Below are positions 13,780-21,970 of a DNA stretch of 33,019 nucleotides, in pieces. The stretch spans positions 1-33,019 of IMG/VR virus record IMGVR_UViG_3300027337_000015; one strand, given 5' to 3'. Both the position numbers and the translations under genes were made by a program. The notes beneath the pieces are model-generated. The model was not told where the DNA came from, ran no database searches, and was given only the letters and a program-made list of their open reading frames with translations. Each line of letters begins with the position of its first letter. Positions within the stretch are counted from its first letter, which is position 1. Source of the DNA: a virus.

Positions 13780-15024
13780 CTATTGTAATCCAACATCAGG
13801 ATCGTCAAGTTGATCTTGATCAAGTATAAATGTGGTCAAAAGTTGTGCTTGACCAAGTCCGAATCTTATCCGATGGTCGGATGTGGTGATGTCGTGATTG
13901 ACGGATTCGATATAGACGGTGTCGGTGCGGGTAAGTGGCAGGCCTTGGTCGTATCGTTTCGTGACGGAAATTAAATCGCCCACGTCGAGTGCTAGAACGG
14001 TTGGCCAAAGTGCCGAACCGCAAGCATTCAGGCTGGTTGATATCTCGTTGAATCGGATGATTGGTTCTTTGTATTTGTCCAATAGGTTCTGTGCCAACGC
14101 TGACCCAGCCGCCAAAGTGTTTAGAGGTACATTTGAGAACGACAAAGTTTGCACACCATACTTGCCTTGGCTTGTCGAGTCGGCTGCGACTTGTGCTGCG
14201 GTGCCACCATCAACATCCACCTGCACACGGTTGAACAAAGTTTCTTGACCGTATGCGACACCGATAGACAGAATCGGTATCTCGTTCGTGGCTGTACCAC
14301 CGAACGATGCGATTGCGGTAGAGAACGTGAAATCTATTCTCGGATCAAACACAATCTGGTTTTTGCGGTTCGCGAACAGTCGACCGTCTTCTGCGACTGC
14401 GACCGCCTGCAACGCTGTCAAAGTGTTCGTGTTGTCTGGATAGGCGACGGTGCCGCATGTTGCGACACCTGTGGCGATGTCACGCAATGCCGTCGAATAC
14501 GCAACCTCGGCTCGATCCAAGATCGCTGACACTCGCGCCGAAGTCAACTGCGACGATGGAGTGAATGCAGTCAGGCTGGTTCGGCTCAACTCGTACAGAC
14601 CGTCCGCTGCGATGATTGACGCGAACGATAGATTCGGCATCTCATAGGTGATGTCTAGATCGGTGATTGCACCGACAAACAGTTCGGCTGTGCCGGCAAG
14701 AACCTTCACCGCACGTCTCGGAGCCAGATCGAAGTCACCTGCATACCAAGTTGACGCGGTGTTCGCTGGGTCGAAGAGTCTGCCTGATGCGCGGTCGTCA
14801 GCCAAGATACGGCAGGTGCCTGGTTGGAATTGTTCTGTTTGTGCGCCACGGCCACGCTGAACCGACACGGCAAGAATGTATTCGGTTGCGTCCACAAAAT
14901 CCGTTGAACCATCCAACACATCCGTACCATCAAGAGTTGACGAGTCGAGTGTGAACGCATCGGCGACCGCGCCGACATCCAACAGAACTGAATACTCTTG
15001 ACCCCACTTGAGTGTCTTAGGCAT
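13780..15024 (-). CDS. Minor tail / distal tail (tail hub) protein
   Basis: The 414-residue protein follows the tape measure gene by two bases, the usual place of a distal tail or hub protein. It has an N-terminal beta region with LDSSTLDGTDVLDG, a middle with FVGAITDLDI and LSFASIIAADGLYEL, a helix SARVSAILDRAEV, and a C-terminal beta part (LDVGDLISVTKRYD, VYIESVNHDI). This matches siphovirus minor tail proteins that follow the tape measure. The STLDG...VLDG element recurs in the virion protein at 28210-28959. The ATG has no evident ribosome site and depends on coupling. Confidence 0.65.
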   Translation of the reverse strand: MPKTLKWGQEYSVLLDVGAVADAFTLDSSTLDGTDVLDGSTDFVDATEYILAVSVQRGRGAQTEQFQPGTCRILADDRASGRLFDPANTASTWYAGDFDLAPRRAVKVLAGTAELFVGAITDLDITYEMPNLSFASIIAADGLYELSRTSLTAFTPSSQLTSARVSAILDRAEVAYSTALRDIATGVATCGTVAYPDNTNTLTALQAVAVAEDGRLFANRKNQIVFDPRIDFTFSTAIASFGGTATNEIPILSIGVAYGQETLFNRVQVDVDGGTAAQVAADSTSQGKYGVQTLSFSNVPLNTLAAGSALAQNLLDKYKEPIIRFNEISTSLNACGSALWPTVLALDVGDLISVTKRYDQGLPLTRTDTVYIESVNHDITTSDHRIRFGLGQAQLLTTFILDQDQLDDPDVGLQ

Positions 15025-15026
15025 AA

Positions 15027-17174
15027 TTACGCAACCGCGAACTCTAGAAAGTTCCCACCAGCGATCCGACTATATTGCTGCAACACCTCAACAATTTGAC
15101 GCCCAGCCTCAACACCATTCGTGCCGATACCTGTATTGATGATGTACTGGTTCCCGTTGCTACCAGTCGGCGTCGCGGTTGGAGTTGCGACTGGAGTCGG
15201 AACAGTTGGCAGAGTTGGGATAGATAGACCAGTTCGACCAGTGTTTTTGGCTGCTTCGGCAACCTTCTCAATCGCTTCTCGAAGATTGTTATACGCCTCT
15301 TCTTCACGTTCGATTGCTTCAGTGTTTCGTTCTGATGCTTCTATCTCTTTTTTCTTTGCATCATTGAGTTCAACCAAGAACTTCTTATAAGTTTCAGAAC
15401 CTACCGCCGCACCATCAACAGCCTCATTCAACAGAAGTTGAGCTTCCTTCAACTTCTCTGTCGCGTCAAACTGAGAATCGGTTGCATCAGCGACAGCCAA
15501 CTTTGCTTGCTCAAGATCAATCTCGGCTTGACGGATATCTTGTGCGTTCGCTTCTGGATCTTTACGCAAATCAGCAAGTTTCTTTTCAGCATCGCGAACA
15601 GCAAACACCGATTCCTCGATACGGAACCCAGCCTCAGCGACATTGCGTTGAGCCTTGGACAACTCACGTTGAGCCGCTTTTGCCTGATCTGAATCCGCAC
15701 CGTATCCATTGACCGCATCATTCAACGCCTTTTGCTTGGCCCTCACATCATTCGTGGCGTCACGCAAACTTTGAGCAGTCTTATCGGAAGCCTTCTGCGC
15801 ACTGTTGAACGCCTTCTGTGCAGATGTCGAGGACTTCAACGCATCTGTATATTTCTCAAACTTTTGTTTTGCTGTCTCAATCGTCTTGCTTGCACCGCCG
15901 GCAGAACTTTGAAGCCCTTCCAAAGTTTTGTTGTATTCGTCTTGAATCTGTTTGGCTGTCTTGGTCTTGCCTGCAAGCGAACCGTAGCCTGCGATCATTG
16001 GGCCGATGAACTTTTGAACTGGACCTCCAGCAGCGATACCGCGTTGCACCTGGTCTAAGTCTCGTAATTGTTGCTGAGTGACTGTTGCTGCGGCTGCGAC
16101 ACCAAGAACATCGGTTCGGAATCGGTCAAACGCTGCACCAGTCACAGCAGTATCGGTTTTCAACCCGTCAAGACCAGCGATGAAATTGTTGACTGCAAGA
16201 CCGACATTGTCGAATGCGTCTTTGCCACCTCGGACGAAGGCAATCATCGAGACAATGGCACCACCTGCAAGGATGATTGGTTTCACAAGATCGATGAACA
16301 CATTGGCAATCTGACCAACTGTTTCCACGACGGTCTGAACCATGTCGACTACCTTCAAACCGAACTCACCTGCCTCAGCCGTTGCGGCAAGTAACGCATC
16401 ACGCAAACTGCCACCACCAGATAGTTCGTCAGCGAATGCTTGAATGACCGGCACCACATTCTTTTGAATGAACGCAACAAGTTTCTCGGCGATAGGAAGC
16501 AACGCATATCCGATACCTTCCCAGGCTTCGCCGATTGACAATTTCAATATGTCCAAACGACCGGCGAAAGTATCTGCCGCAGCAGCCGCCGCACCACCAA
16601 ATTGAGTGTTAAGAGTTTCAACGATTGAACTCAAGTCCTTAGACTTCTTGACGTTCTCATCGAGTGGAATACCTAATTTGGTGAGCGCACCAACATTGCC
16701 TCCGAAGGCTTTACCTAAGGCAAGAGAAACTGCTTCCAAGTCCTGCCCTGTTGCAGCACTTATGTCGAGCGCAAGTCCAAGGTTTGTTTGAGCGAAAGTG
16801 ATGTCACCTGTCGCTCTCGCGAGGTTCGCTAGGGCTGGACGAAGAGCATCATCGGCCACTCCGACAAGCATTTGTTGTTTGGATATATATTTTTCAACGG
16901 ATGCAATCTGTTCATCGGTTGCATCCATTGTTCGACGTAACTGGTCGGCAAGTTTCTTTTGACTTTCTTGATCTTCTGTGGCTGCCTTTACTGCGCTGAA
17001 TGCTGCACCTGCGATGGCACCTGCCGCAGCCGTCGCAATTAATGCACCTTTCTTGGCGACATCAAAGACTTGTCCAAGCGCATCCGATCCTTCTTTGCCA
17101 AGTTTCTTGAACGCCGTGATGGCACTGTCGGAATTGCCTAAGATTCGTACGAGGAATGTGCGTTCACCTGCCAT
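15027..17174 (-). CDS. Tape measure protein
   Basis: This 715-residue protein is the longest in the window. It has an N-terminal hydrophobic segment (GALIATAAAGAIAGAAF, about 43-59), the TMP-typical DISAATGQDLEAVSLALGKA near 140-160, and a central hydrophobic stretch (about 275-335). A long charged coiled-coil part follows (about 420-650, with LRDATNDVRAKQKALND, QRELSKAQRNVAEAGF and YNNLREAIEKVAEAAK). A Thr/Pro linker leads to a compact C-terminus. At the usual 1.5 angstrom per residue the tail would be about 105 nm. It lies downstream of the frameshifting chaperone gene as expected, except that the AEP-like gene is wedged between. Confidence 0.9.
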   Translation of the reverse strand: MAGERTFLVRILGNSDSAITAFKKLGKEGSDALGQVFDVAKKGALIATAAAGAIAGAAFSAVKAATEDQESQKKLADQLRRTMDATDEQIASVEKYISKQQMLVGVADDALRPALANLARATGDITFAQTNLGLALDISAATGQDLEAVSLALGKAFGGNVGALTKLGIPLDENVKKSKDLSSIVETLNTQFGGAAAAAADTFAGRLDILKLSIGEAWEGIGYALLPIAEKLVAFIQKNVVPVIQAFADELSGGGSLRDALLAATAEAGEFGLKVVDMVQTVVETVGQIANVFIDLVKPIILAGGAIVSMIAFVRGGKDAFDNVGLAVNNFIAGLDGLKTDTAVTGAAFDRFRTDVLGVAAAATVTQQQLRDLDQVQRGIAAGGPVQKFIGPMIAGYGSLAGKTKTAKQIQDEYNKTLEGLQSSAGGASKTIETAKQKFEKYTDALKSSTSAQKAFNSAQKASDKTAQSLRDATNDVRAKQKALNDAVNGYGADSDQAKAAQRELSKAQRNVAEAGFRIEESVFAVRDAEKKLADLRKDPEANAQDIRQAEIDLEQAKLAVADATDSQFDATEKLKEAQLLLNEAVDGAAVGSETYKKFLVELNDAKKKEIEASERNTEAIEREEEAYNNLREAIEKVAEAAKNTGRTGLSIPTLPTVPTPVATPTATPTGSNGNQYIINTGIGTNGVEAGRQIVEVLQQYSRIAGGNFLEFAVA

Positions 17175-17190
17175 GGTGAAGCAATTCTAC

Positions 17191-17904
17191 TCAGTTAGCA
17201 GCCATCCGTTTACGCAGTTCGGCCCACTCGCGTTGCATGTCTTTATGTATCTCTTCTTGTGTCATGCCGTCATATTGTGAAAGATCAACTGGTGCATTCC
17301 ACCACTTCGGGTCAAGAACACATCGCATTGGATTACCGCGACGCGGCTGACGAGTCGAGCGAATGCTTGGTGTTGAGAACGTGCGTGTCGGTGCTGCGAT
17401 ATCGGTAATGGTCGGGTCAAGGAATCGCCAACCTGAATGATGTGTGTGGAATGGCTGACCAGCTTCGTGCTGTGGCAGATAGAAGATACGGGCAGGGTCT
17501 TTGGTTGCTGGATCGCCTTTGAGACGAAGACGCTCATGTGTCTCATACCAGACTTCTTCCCAATTCTGTACCGGCACAGCCTGCTCGAATGGAACGACAA
17601 CGTGCCAGTGTGGATCGTTGTCACGATGCGACCAGGTTGTGTATGCAAAGTGTATATACGATCCGAGATCGGCCTGTTCGAATGCTTCGCCGTCAAGGTC
17701 GGCGACTAACGCCCAAACATGTGACACGTTGCGATTGCCACGGGTTGTGTGTTCACGATATGTGACTGGCGAATATAACTTGCCGTCAGACTTCTGCTCG
17801 CGTTCTTGATGGTCGCCGAGTATTGCGGCGAAGTCCATCCAAGATGTTGCGATGGTCTTTGGGTAGATGGATTTGACGGATGGGAACCCGACGACTTCAA
17901 ACAT
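17191..17904 (-). CDS. Primase-polymerase (AEP)-like protein in the tail module
   Basis: The 237-residue protein has the layout of archaeo-eukaryotic primase-like replication proteins: WALVADLDGEAF with D69-L-D71, YTTWSHRDND at 89-97, HWHVVVPFEQAVP at 99-111, and KDPARIFYLPQHEAG at 135-149. The DxD, the S-H and the D-P-x-R-I-F-Y-L-P elements are the expected catalytic and nucleotide-binding positions. It lacks a helicase domain, unlike the prim-pol at 364-2193. AGGAGGT eight bases before ATG gives it strong independent translation. Its position between a neck-like gene and the tape measure is out of place for a replication gene. Activity is likely but not certain. Confidence 0.65.
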   Translation of the reverse strand: MFEVVGFPSVKSIYPKTIATSWMDFAAILGDHQEREQKSDGKLYSPVTYREHTTRGNRNVSHVWALVADLDGEAFEQADLGSYIHFAYTTWSHRDNDPHWHVVVPFEQAVPVQNWEEVWYETHERLRLKGDPATKDPARIFYLPQHEAGQPFHTHHSGWRFLDPTITDIAAPTRTFSTPSIRSTRQPRRGNPMRCVLDPKWWNAPVDLSQYDGMTQEEIHKDMQREWAELRKRMAAN

Positions 17905-17923
17905 TGTGCAGAACCTCCTAGGT

Positions 17924-17942
17924 TCAGGATAGTGAATCCTGA
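17924..17942 (-). other. Short hairpin before the AEP-like gene
   Basis: TCAGGAT and ATCCTGA form a 7-bp stem with a 5-base loop in the 52-base gap upstream of the AEP-like gene. No U-run follows on the minus strand. It could be an operator or an mRNA stability element that separates this gene from the tail genes. Confidence 0.35.
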
Positions 17943-17956
17943 GCCGAATGCAAGTA

Positions 17957-18502
17957 TCAAATACCTAGTTGTTTTACGACTTTATCTATGCCTTCTAGGT
18001 ATTCTTTGGCGATTTCGTTCTTGCGTTTGCGGACGGTCGGCCAGAAGAAGTAGCCGGATTGACCGCGATGGCGAAGGAATTGAAGGGTTGTCCGTCTTGC
18101 ACCGCCACCAAACTCCGCACCGAAGAACACATCGCCACGAGTTACCTTGATTCTGCGTTTACTATTCGGACGCGACTTTGAAATAAAAGGTTCTTTACTT
18201 CGAAGTCCGATGGTTGGAATGCGGTCATTCTTTGCACGTAATCCTCTAGCGACTTGTATTGCTTGACTTGCTCGACTGACTGTGCCTGCTTCTATGCGAA
18301 CTTGACCTTCTAGATCCCTTGCGATTTGATAAGCAACTTTGCGCATTTCACCATTGAATGCTTTGCTTGCTTTTTGAAACTTGTTAAGAGTCTCGAATAG
18401 GTCTTTGACGATGACTGTATTGTTTGCGACAGCTGCGGTGCCGGCACGACCAAGAGTTCCACCTGTGTCACCTGGAACATTCGGGAATGCTGAGAATGCC
18501 AT
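17957..18502 (-). CDS. Neck / HK97 gp10-like tail completion protein
   Basis: I place the start at ATG 18502, seven bases after AAAGGA, rather than a GTG one codon earlier. The 181-residue protein has a helical middle (LFETLNKFQKASKAFN, MRKVAYQIARDLEGQV) and a C-terminal DVFFGAEFGGGARRTTLQF followed by HRGQSGYFFWPTVRKRKNEI. The E-F-G-G...F...P-t-R series resembles the HK97-gp10 family of neck proteins that join head and tail. Such genes usually precede the major tail protein; here it follows the tail chaperone, so its role may differ. The ATG overlaps the frameshifted chaperone stop by one base. Confidence 0.55.
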   Translation of the reverse strand: MAFSAFPNVPGDTGGTLGRAGTAAVANNTVIVKDLFETLNKFQKASKAFNGEMRKVAYQIARDLEGQVRIEAGTVSRASQAIQVARGLRAKNDRIPTIGLRSKEPFISKSRPNSKRRIKVTRGDVFFGAEFGGGARRTTLQFLRHRGQSGYFFWPTVRKRKNEIAKEYLEGIDKVVKQLGI

Positions 18503-18660
18503 CACTTGATCCTTTGTGGTGGATTGGATTTGATGCTCTTCCAGCGCAGATAGCCGAGCATCGTGTACAGCATTCTAGGTGATTCTTGTAGAAGGAGACT
18601 TGGCGCAATCGAAGTCTCGCAGGCGAGGTATGCGATCAGCCAGTGGGCTGAGTTTTCTCC
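18502..18660 (-). CDS. Tail assembly chaperone, -1 frameshift extension
   Basis: After a -1 shift at CCCTTTG the ribosome would read 52 more codons: GENSAHWLIAYLACETSIAP, then a helical part with MLYTMLGYLRWKSIK, to TGA at 18504-18502. The W-L-I-A-x-L-A-C-E-T-x-I-A-P-S pattern is the hallmark of the second half of actinophage tail chaperones. It has no start codon or ribosome site of its own at the right place, so it is expressed only as a fusion (about 139 residues in total). Its stop overlaps the next ATG as TGATG. Confidence 0.85.
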   Translation of the reverse strand, partial: GENSAHWLIAYLACETSIAPSLLLQESPRMLYTMLGYLRWKSIKSNPPQRIK

Positions 18661-18920
18661 AAAGGGTTGATCGCCGAAGATTCGGCACCAACCTCCACAC
18701 TGTCAACTGTCTCAGTCCACTGATCAAAGTTCAATGCAGTTTTCTTGGTGCGTTTCTCGGCATGCCAAGCCAACCAAGCAAGATCGGTCAATTTCAATTC
18801 TGTTTGAAAATTTGCAACAGAACGATTCTGTTCTCTTTCGAATGCGATGAAGTCGGCGAACTGTGCCGTCACTTTTGTGGTGACGTTCTCTAGCGTCGTG
18901 ACTTCTAGGTTGATTTTCAT
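18636..18920 (-). CDS. Tail assembly chaperone, unshifted form
   Basis: The 94-residue protein lies between the major tail protein and the tape measure region, where the chaperone is expected. It is a compact acidic helical protein with KVTAQFADFIAFEREQNRS and LTDLAWLAWHAEKR; the A-W-L-A-W-H-A element is common in this family. AGGAGG six bases before ATG gives strong translation. Together with the frameshifted longer form it should bind the tape measure protein and recruit tail tube subunits. Both forms are normally absent from the finished virion. Confidence 0.85.
   Translation of the reverse strand: MKINLEVTTLENVTTKVTAQFADFIAFEREQNRSVANFQTELKLTDLAWLAWHAEKRTKKTALNFDQWTETVDSVEVGAESSAINPLEKTQPTG
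18660..18666 (-). promoter_or_regulatory. Programmed -1 frameshift slippery site
   Basis: The minus strand reads C CCT TTG in the zero frame, a canonical X XXY YYZ heptamer. Both tRNAs can re-pair one base back (CCC, TTT). The zero frame continues only eight codons more before TGA at 18638-18636, while the -1 frame opens into the conserved chaperone extension. Frameshifting at this gene is well known in long-tailed phages. Confidence 0.85.
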
Positions 18921-18948
18921 TCTTTCCTCCTGATTGTTTTGTTAAGAA

Positions 18949-19359
18949 TTATGCAGTTGTCTTTGTGATTGTTCCGCTGATCGGCCACGTTACGTCGGCT
19001 GTGTTTAGCTCGCCCACCGCACCGTTCACGGGACTCCATTCCGTTACGAGAACCGAGAAGCTGAAATGTGGCGAAGCCGTTCCTGCTGCGGCTGTGCCGG
19101 CTGGTTTAATAACCATGGTCACGGCTGTCGAACCAACAAGCGGATAGATCAAGCCTTCGACTGACGAGTATTCGTTGTGAAGTGAAAGTGTCACCGAGTT
19201 GTCGATCAAGCCTGCGACGCGAGTTACTGCACCACCAGATCCGAACGATGTTGTTGGTACTTCTGCGGCTGTCGTTGACAGAGTGATTGCAGCGACATCG
19301 TTTGAGATGTCTGTGCCGTTGAGTGTGACTACTGAGTTTGTGAGAACTAACTTTGCCAT
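18949..19359 (-). CDS. Major tail tube protein
   Basis: This 136-residue protein is beta-rich and Thr/Val-rich: MAKLVLTNSVVTLNGTDIS, VAAITLSTTAAEVPTTSFG, VTLSLHNEYSSVEGLIYPLV and a closing VTWPISGTITKTTA. This is the pattern of small actinophage tail tube proteins that stack in hexameric rings. It is directly upstream of the chaperone, as expected. AGGAGA lies eight bases ahead of ATG, inside the end of the preceding gene. Confidence 0.8.
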   Translation of the reverse strand: MAKLVLTNSVVTLNGTDISNDVAAITLSTTAAEVPTTSFGSGGAVTRVAGLIDNSVTLSLHNEYSSVEGLIYPLVGSTAVTMVIKPAGTAAAGTASPHFSFSVLVTEWSPVNGAVGELNTADVTWPISGTITKTTA

Positions 19360-19361
19360 GA

Positions 19362-19529
19362 TTATTTATCTCCTGCCTTGTCGGCTTTAGAAGTTGATTT
19401 TTCTGCCACCAGAACAATGCGACCCGATGCCAGTAGAGAGTCTAGATGGTCAACTTCGTTGCCATCAATAGTGGCTGGATATTGTTTATCTAGAACGGTG
19501 AAGCCTTCGACGACCTGATATTTTGCCAT
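19362..19529 (-). CDS. Small protein between tail terminator and tail tube (55 residues)
   Basis: A 55-codon frame starts at ATG 19529, three bases after the previous stop, and ends at 19362, two bases before the tail tube ATG. It begins MAKYQVVEGFTVLDKQYPAT, continues VDHLDSLLASGRIVLVAE and ends in a Lys/Ser/Asp tail. The pattern of a strand, then L-x-x-L-L-A-S-G-R-I resembles small phage connector-region proteins. The exact fit to the gap supports it; the lack of a Shine-Dalgarno suggests coupling. Confidence 0.6.
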   Translation of the reverse strand: MAKYQVVEGFTVLDKQYPATIDGNEVDHLDSLLASGRIVLVAEKSTSKADKAGDK

Positions 19530-19532
19530 GGG

Positions 19533-19943
19533 TTAAGCGTACACCACGACACGGAAGTCGACTGTCAGATAGGTTGTGTCGTTCGCGTCAACGGTTGTGA
19601 TGTTGGATGCTTCTTCGACGATCAATGTTTTGGCATATCCGCCGAGGGTTGTGTCGGCTTCGATCGCGGCACGAATCCCACCGTCATAAGACAAGTAGGT
19701 GTCCATCAATGCTTGCGCGGTGCGCTCGGCTGCACGACCCACGATCACACTGACCGTGAAGACATGTGTGACCAAGCCTGCTCGCATCGCACCGTGATAG
19801 GTGATCGACTCCAAGGTCGGCCATGCGATACCACCGATTGACGGGTTTACTTGATCTGGTTGTTGTGCGTAGGCGCGAAGGTTGGTGATTGTTGCAAGAC
19901 GTGTCTGAAGTCCTGTTTTGAGTTCGGTTACTGTTGCGCTCAT
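19533..19943 (-). CDS. Tail terminator / tail completion protein
   Basis: The 136-residue protein begins with a helix MSATVTELKTGLQTRLATI, followed by strands and FTVSVIVGRAAERTAQALMD, then a helix and VEEASNITTV, DTTYLTVDFRVVVYA. This alternation with a closing F-R-V-V-V strand is typical of tail terminator proteins that cap the tail tube. Its place between the connector and the tail tube gene agrees. The ATG overlaps the connector stop as ATGA. Confidence 0.7.
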   Translation of the reverse strand: MSATVTELKTGLQTRLATITNLRAYAQQPDQVNPSIGGIAWPTLESITYHGAMRAGLVTHVFTVSVIVGRAAERTAQALMDTYLSYDGGIRAAIEADTTLGGYAKTLIVEEASNITTVDANDTTYLTVDFRVVVYA

Positions 19944-20563
19944 GCGAACATCCGCATTCGGCGATATGGCTCGACAAGTTGTGCGACGTCTGGGTCGAGT
20001 GCGCGTGTCACTCGTATCGCACCCAAGTCTCCGAAGCCGGCAACGCCGAGCGGTGAATCGTAACGCTTGAAGATTCTTGAAGCCTGAATGATCACAGCCT
20101 GTGTGATTGGTTCAGGTACAGATGGCCACCCGTAAACAGCGGTGAGTTGCACCAATGCTTCCGATCCGAAGTTCGCGTTCAATGTCGGGAACAGATAGTC
20201 GCCGACTGCACGAATGCGTGTGTATGGAACGGTGAGTCCGTCCAAGATTCCGTTGACTGGTTCTAGTTGCCAATCGCTTGAAGTCCATGTGACATCAAAG
20301 TTGCCGTCTGCGAGTGTTGATGTTTTGAGTGTGATCGCTGTTCCTGAGATGTCATCAATCTCGCAAACAAACTCATCACCTGCCGTGAACACTCTTGTCG
20401 TCGCCGAGCCATACGCCCAGAACTGTCGGTTCGCATAACCATCAATGAGACGACTGGCAGCTCCGGCACAGTTGTCAATCAGTTCGTCATCTTGTGTGTC
20501 GGCTGTGCCGATACGAAGAGCAGCCTTGATCTGGTTGCGTGTCGCGTAGCCGTTTGTAATCAT
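19940..20563 (-). CDS. Head-tail connector (gp6-like adaptor)
   Basis: This 207-residue protein has an N-terminal helical bundle (YATRNQIKAALRIGTADTQD, DELIDNCAGAASRLIDGYA) followed by a beta insertion (EFVCEIDDISGTAITL, FDVTWTSSDWQLEP) and a helical C-terminus (VPEPITQAVIIQASRIFKR) with VAQLVEPYRRM. It matches the gp6-like adaptor proteins that dock on the portal ring. It is the first structural gene after the glycosyltransferase cassette and is expected straight after the capsid gene, so the cassette splits a standard head-tail order. Confidence 0.75.
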   Translation of the reverse strand: MITNGYATRNQIKAALRIGTADTQDDELIDNCAGAASRLIDGYANRQFWAYGSATTRVFTAGDEFVCEIDDISGTAITLKTSTLADGNFDVTWTSSDWQLEPVNGILDGLTVPYTRIRAVGDYLFPTLNANFGSEALVQLTAVYGWPSVPEPITQAVIIQASRIFKRYDSPLGVAGFGDLGAIRVTRALDPDVAQLVEPYRRMRMFA

Positions 20564-20588
20564 GGTGCTTCAATCCTACTTCAGAGTC

Positions 20589-21215
20589 TCAACGAGTGTA
20601 CTCGGCAATGAACTTGTGCATCTCAACATCAGCCTCAATATGGGAATCCGATGAGATACGGTTCGGTCGAATATCGTTCACCAAAACTTGCACACCAGCA
20701 GGCTTGAACCATCGCGCACCATGCACATGACACTTCCACCAAAACGCCCAATCCGACCAATACACAGCAGGCCAACCACCAACCCGTTCCCAAATATCTT
20801 TCGTGAACCAAGACGTACCCATCACATGATTTGACATCGGATATGTAGCGAACCGTTCAGGTGCAGAAGGGTTCGCACCGCCATGCGACATGAACCGCAA
20901 AGTGTTCGCAACTACATCAAAACCGTCTTCAGGCAGGCAACTAAAAGCGTCAGGATATAGACGGTCATCCATTGCTAGCGGAGCAATCCACCCGTCAGCA
21001 ACGGTCGCAATCGCAGCATTGATCATCGCATCACAAGTCCGAACCCGACACTCAACTAGCCGACACGGCAAATCCTTCACACCACAATCATCATCAGGAT
21101 GATATGCAACAACCACATCATCAGCCGGTGGGTTCAACGCTTGTACCGAATCCCACCAACCTTGCACCTCACCTTTGTAGGTCGAACCCCACGCAAACCC
21201 GACAACCGTGATCAC
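20589..21215 (-). CDS. GT-A type glycosyltransferase-like protein (cassette gene 5)
   Basis: The 208-residue product begins MITVVGFAWGSTYKG and has WIAPLAMDDRLYPDAF (D83-D84), the acidic metal-binding position of GT-A enzymes, then FTKDIWERVGGWP and a Trp-rich acceptor region (YWSDWAFWWKCHVHGARW). It is shorter than most GT2 enzymes and may be a minimal or specialised member. It starts with GTG in a GTGA overlap with the previous cassette gene. The minus strand is G/T-rich here, unlike the connector gene that follows, which marks a boundary at about 20580. Confidence 0.6.
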   Translation of the reverse strand: MITVVGFAWGSTYKGEVQGWWDSVQALNPPADDVVVAYHPDDDCGVKDLPCRLVECRVRTCDAMINAAIATVADGWIAPLAMDDRLYPDAFSCLPEDGFDVVANTLRFMSHGGANPSAPERFATYPMSNHVMGTSWFTKDIWERVGGWPAVYWSDWAFWWKCHVHGARWFKPAGVQVLVNDIRPNRISSDSHIEADVEMHKFIAEYTR

Positions 21216-21970
21216 AACGCCTGAGTTTTTTCGATGAACACATCCAACTGCTCAGCCATCGTCGCAAAGTAATCAAGATACGCCTGAAATGATTTGCCGA
21301 CCTCGGCTCGAGCCTGATCAAGTTTTGATACACAATCAACCGCACCAAATACTTTCATCGGACCAGAAGTCAACTGCCCAATATCCCAAGCGTTCTCACC
21401 TTGAATCAACACAACTGGACATCCACACAAAGTTGCCTCATGCACAATCGCCGTATACGGATCAAACGAAATCAGATACTCCGCCGACCGCATCTCATCG
21501 GCAAGATCTTTGCGTGACGCAGGCCAAGAATGCGTGATCAACTTCGCACCATCAGGCACATACCCTTCACGACCCTTACCAACCCAAACCAACACACCCG
21601 ACCTTTCACCGTCACCAGGATGAAACAAATCAGGTTCCAGATAAGGCACATTCAACACAGGACTCTGATTGATGTTCGGATGCCAAACAAACTGCAAGCC
21701 ATCTTTCTTCGCATGATTCAACAACCACCACACGACACGATCCGAACCCGAAGGATTACCTTCAACAATCTCAGGATAAACATGAATCGCATCGTCAGGA
21801 ATCTCAAGACATTCAGGCACCGACCAAGGATTATCAACAAATGGCATATGGGTCATCTTCATCTCCGCTTGCAACCCACGGTCACGCAACAGTTTGCCGA
21901 GCAGATACAGCACCCGAATCCCGCCCGACACACGCCTATAGTCAGGCGACCAAATCACATACGGTTTCAT
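21212..21970 (-). CDS. GT-B glycosyltransferase (cassette gene 4)
   Basis: ATG at 21970, in an ATGA overlap, gives 252 residues; an ATG five codons earlier at 21985 has no better ribosome site. The N-terminus has YRRVSGGIRVLYLLGKLL, typical of the donor-independent half of GT-B enzymes. Later come WVGKGREGYVPDG and, in the nucleotide-sugar-binding half, YTAIVHEATLCGCPVVLI. The H-E-A-T-L-C-G-C-P-V-V element corresponds to the conserved C-terminal Glu motif of GT1/GT4 enzymes. It is shorter than most GT4 proteins. The sugar and the acceptor are unknown. Confidence 0.7.
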   Translation of the reverse strand: MKPYVIWSPDYRRVSGGIRVLYLLGKLLRDRGLQAEMKMTHMPFVDNPWSVPECLEIPDDAIHVYPEIVEGNPSGSDRVVWWLLNHAKKDGLQFVWHPNINQSPVLNVPYLEPDLFHPGDGERSGVLVWVGKGREGYVPDGAKLITHSWPASRKDLADEMRSAEYLISFDPYTAIVHEATLCGCPVVLIQGENAWDIGQLTSGPMKVFGAVDCVSKLDQARAEVGKSFQAYLDYFATMAEQLDVFIEKTQAL

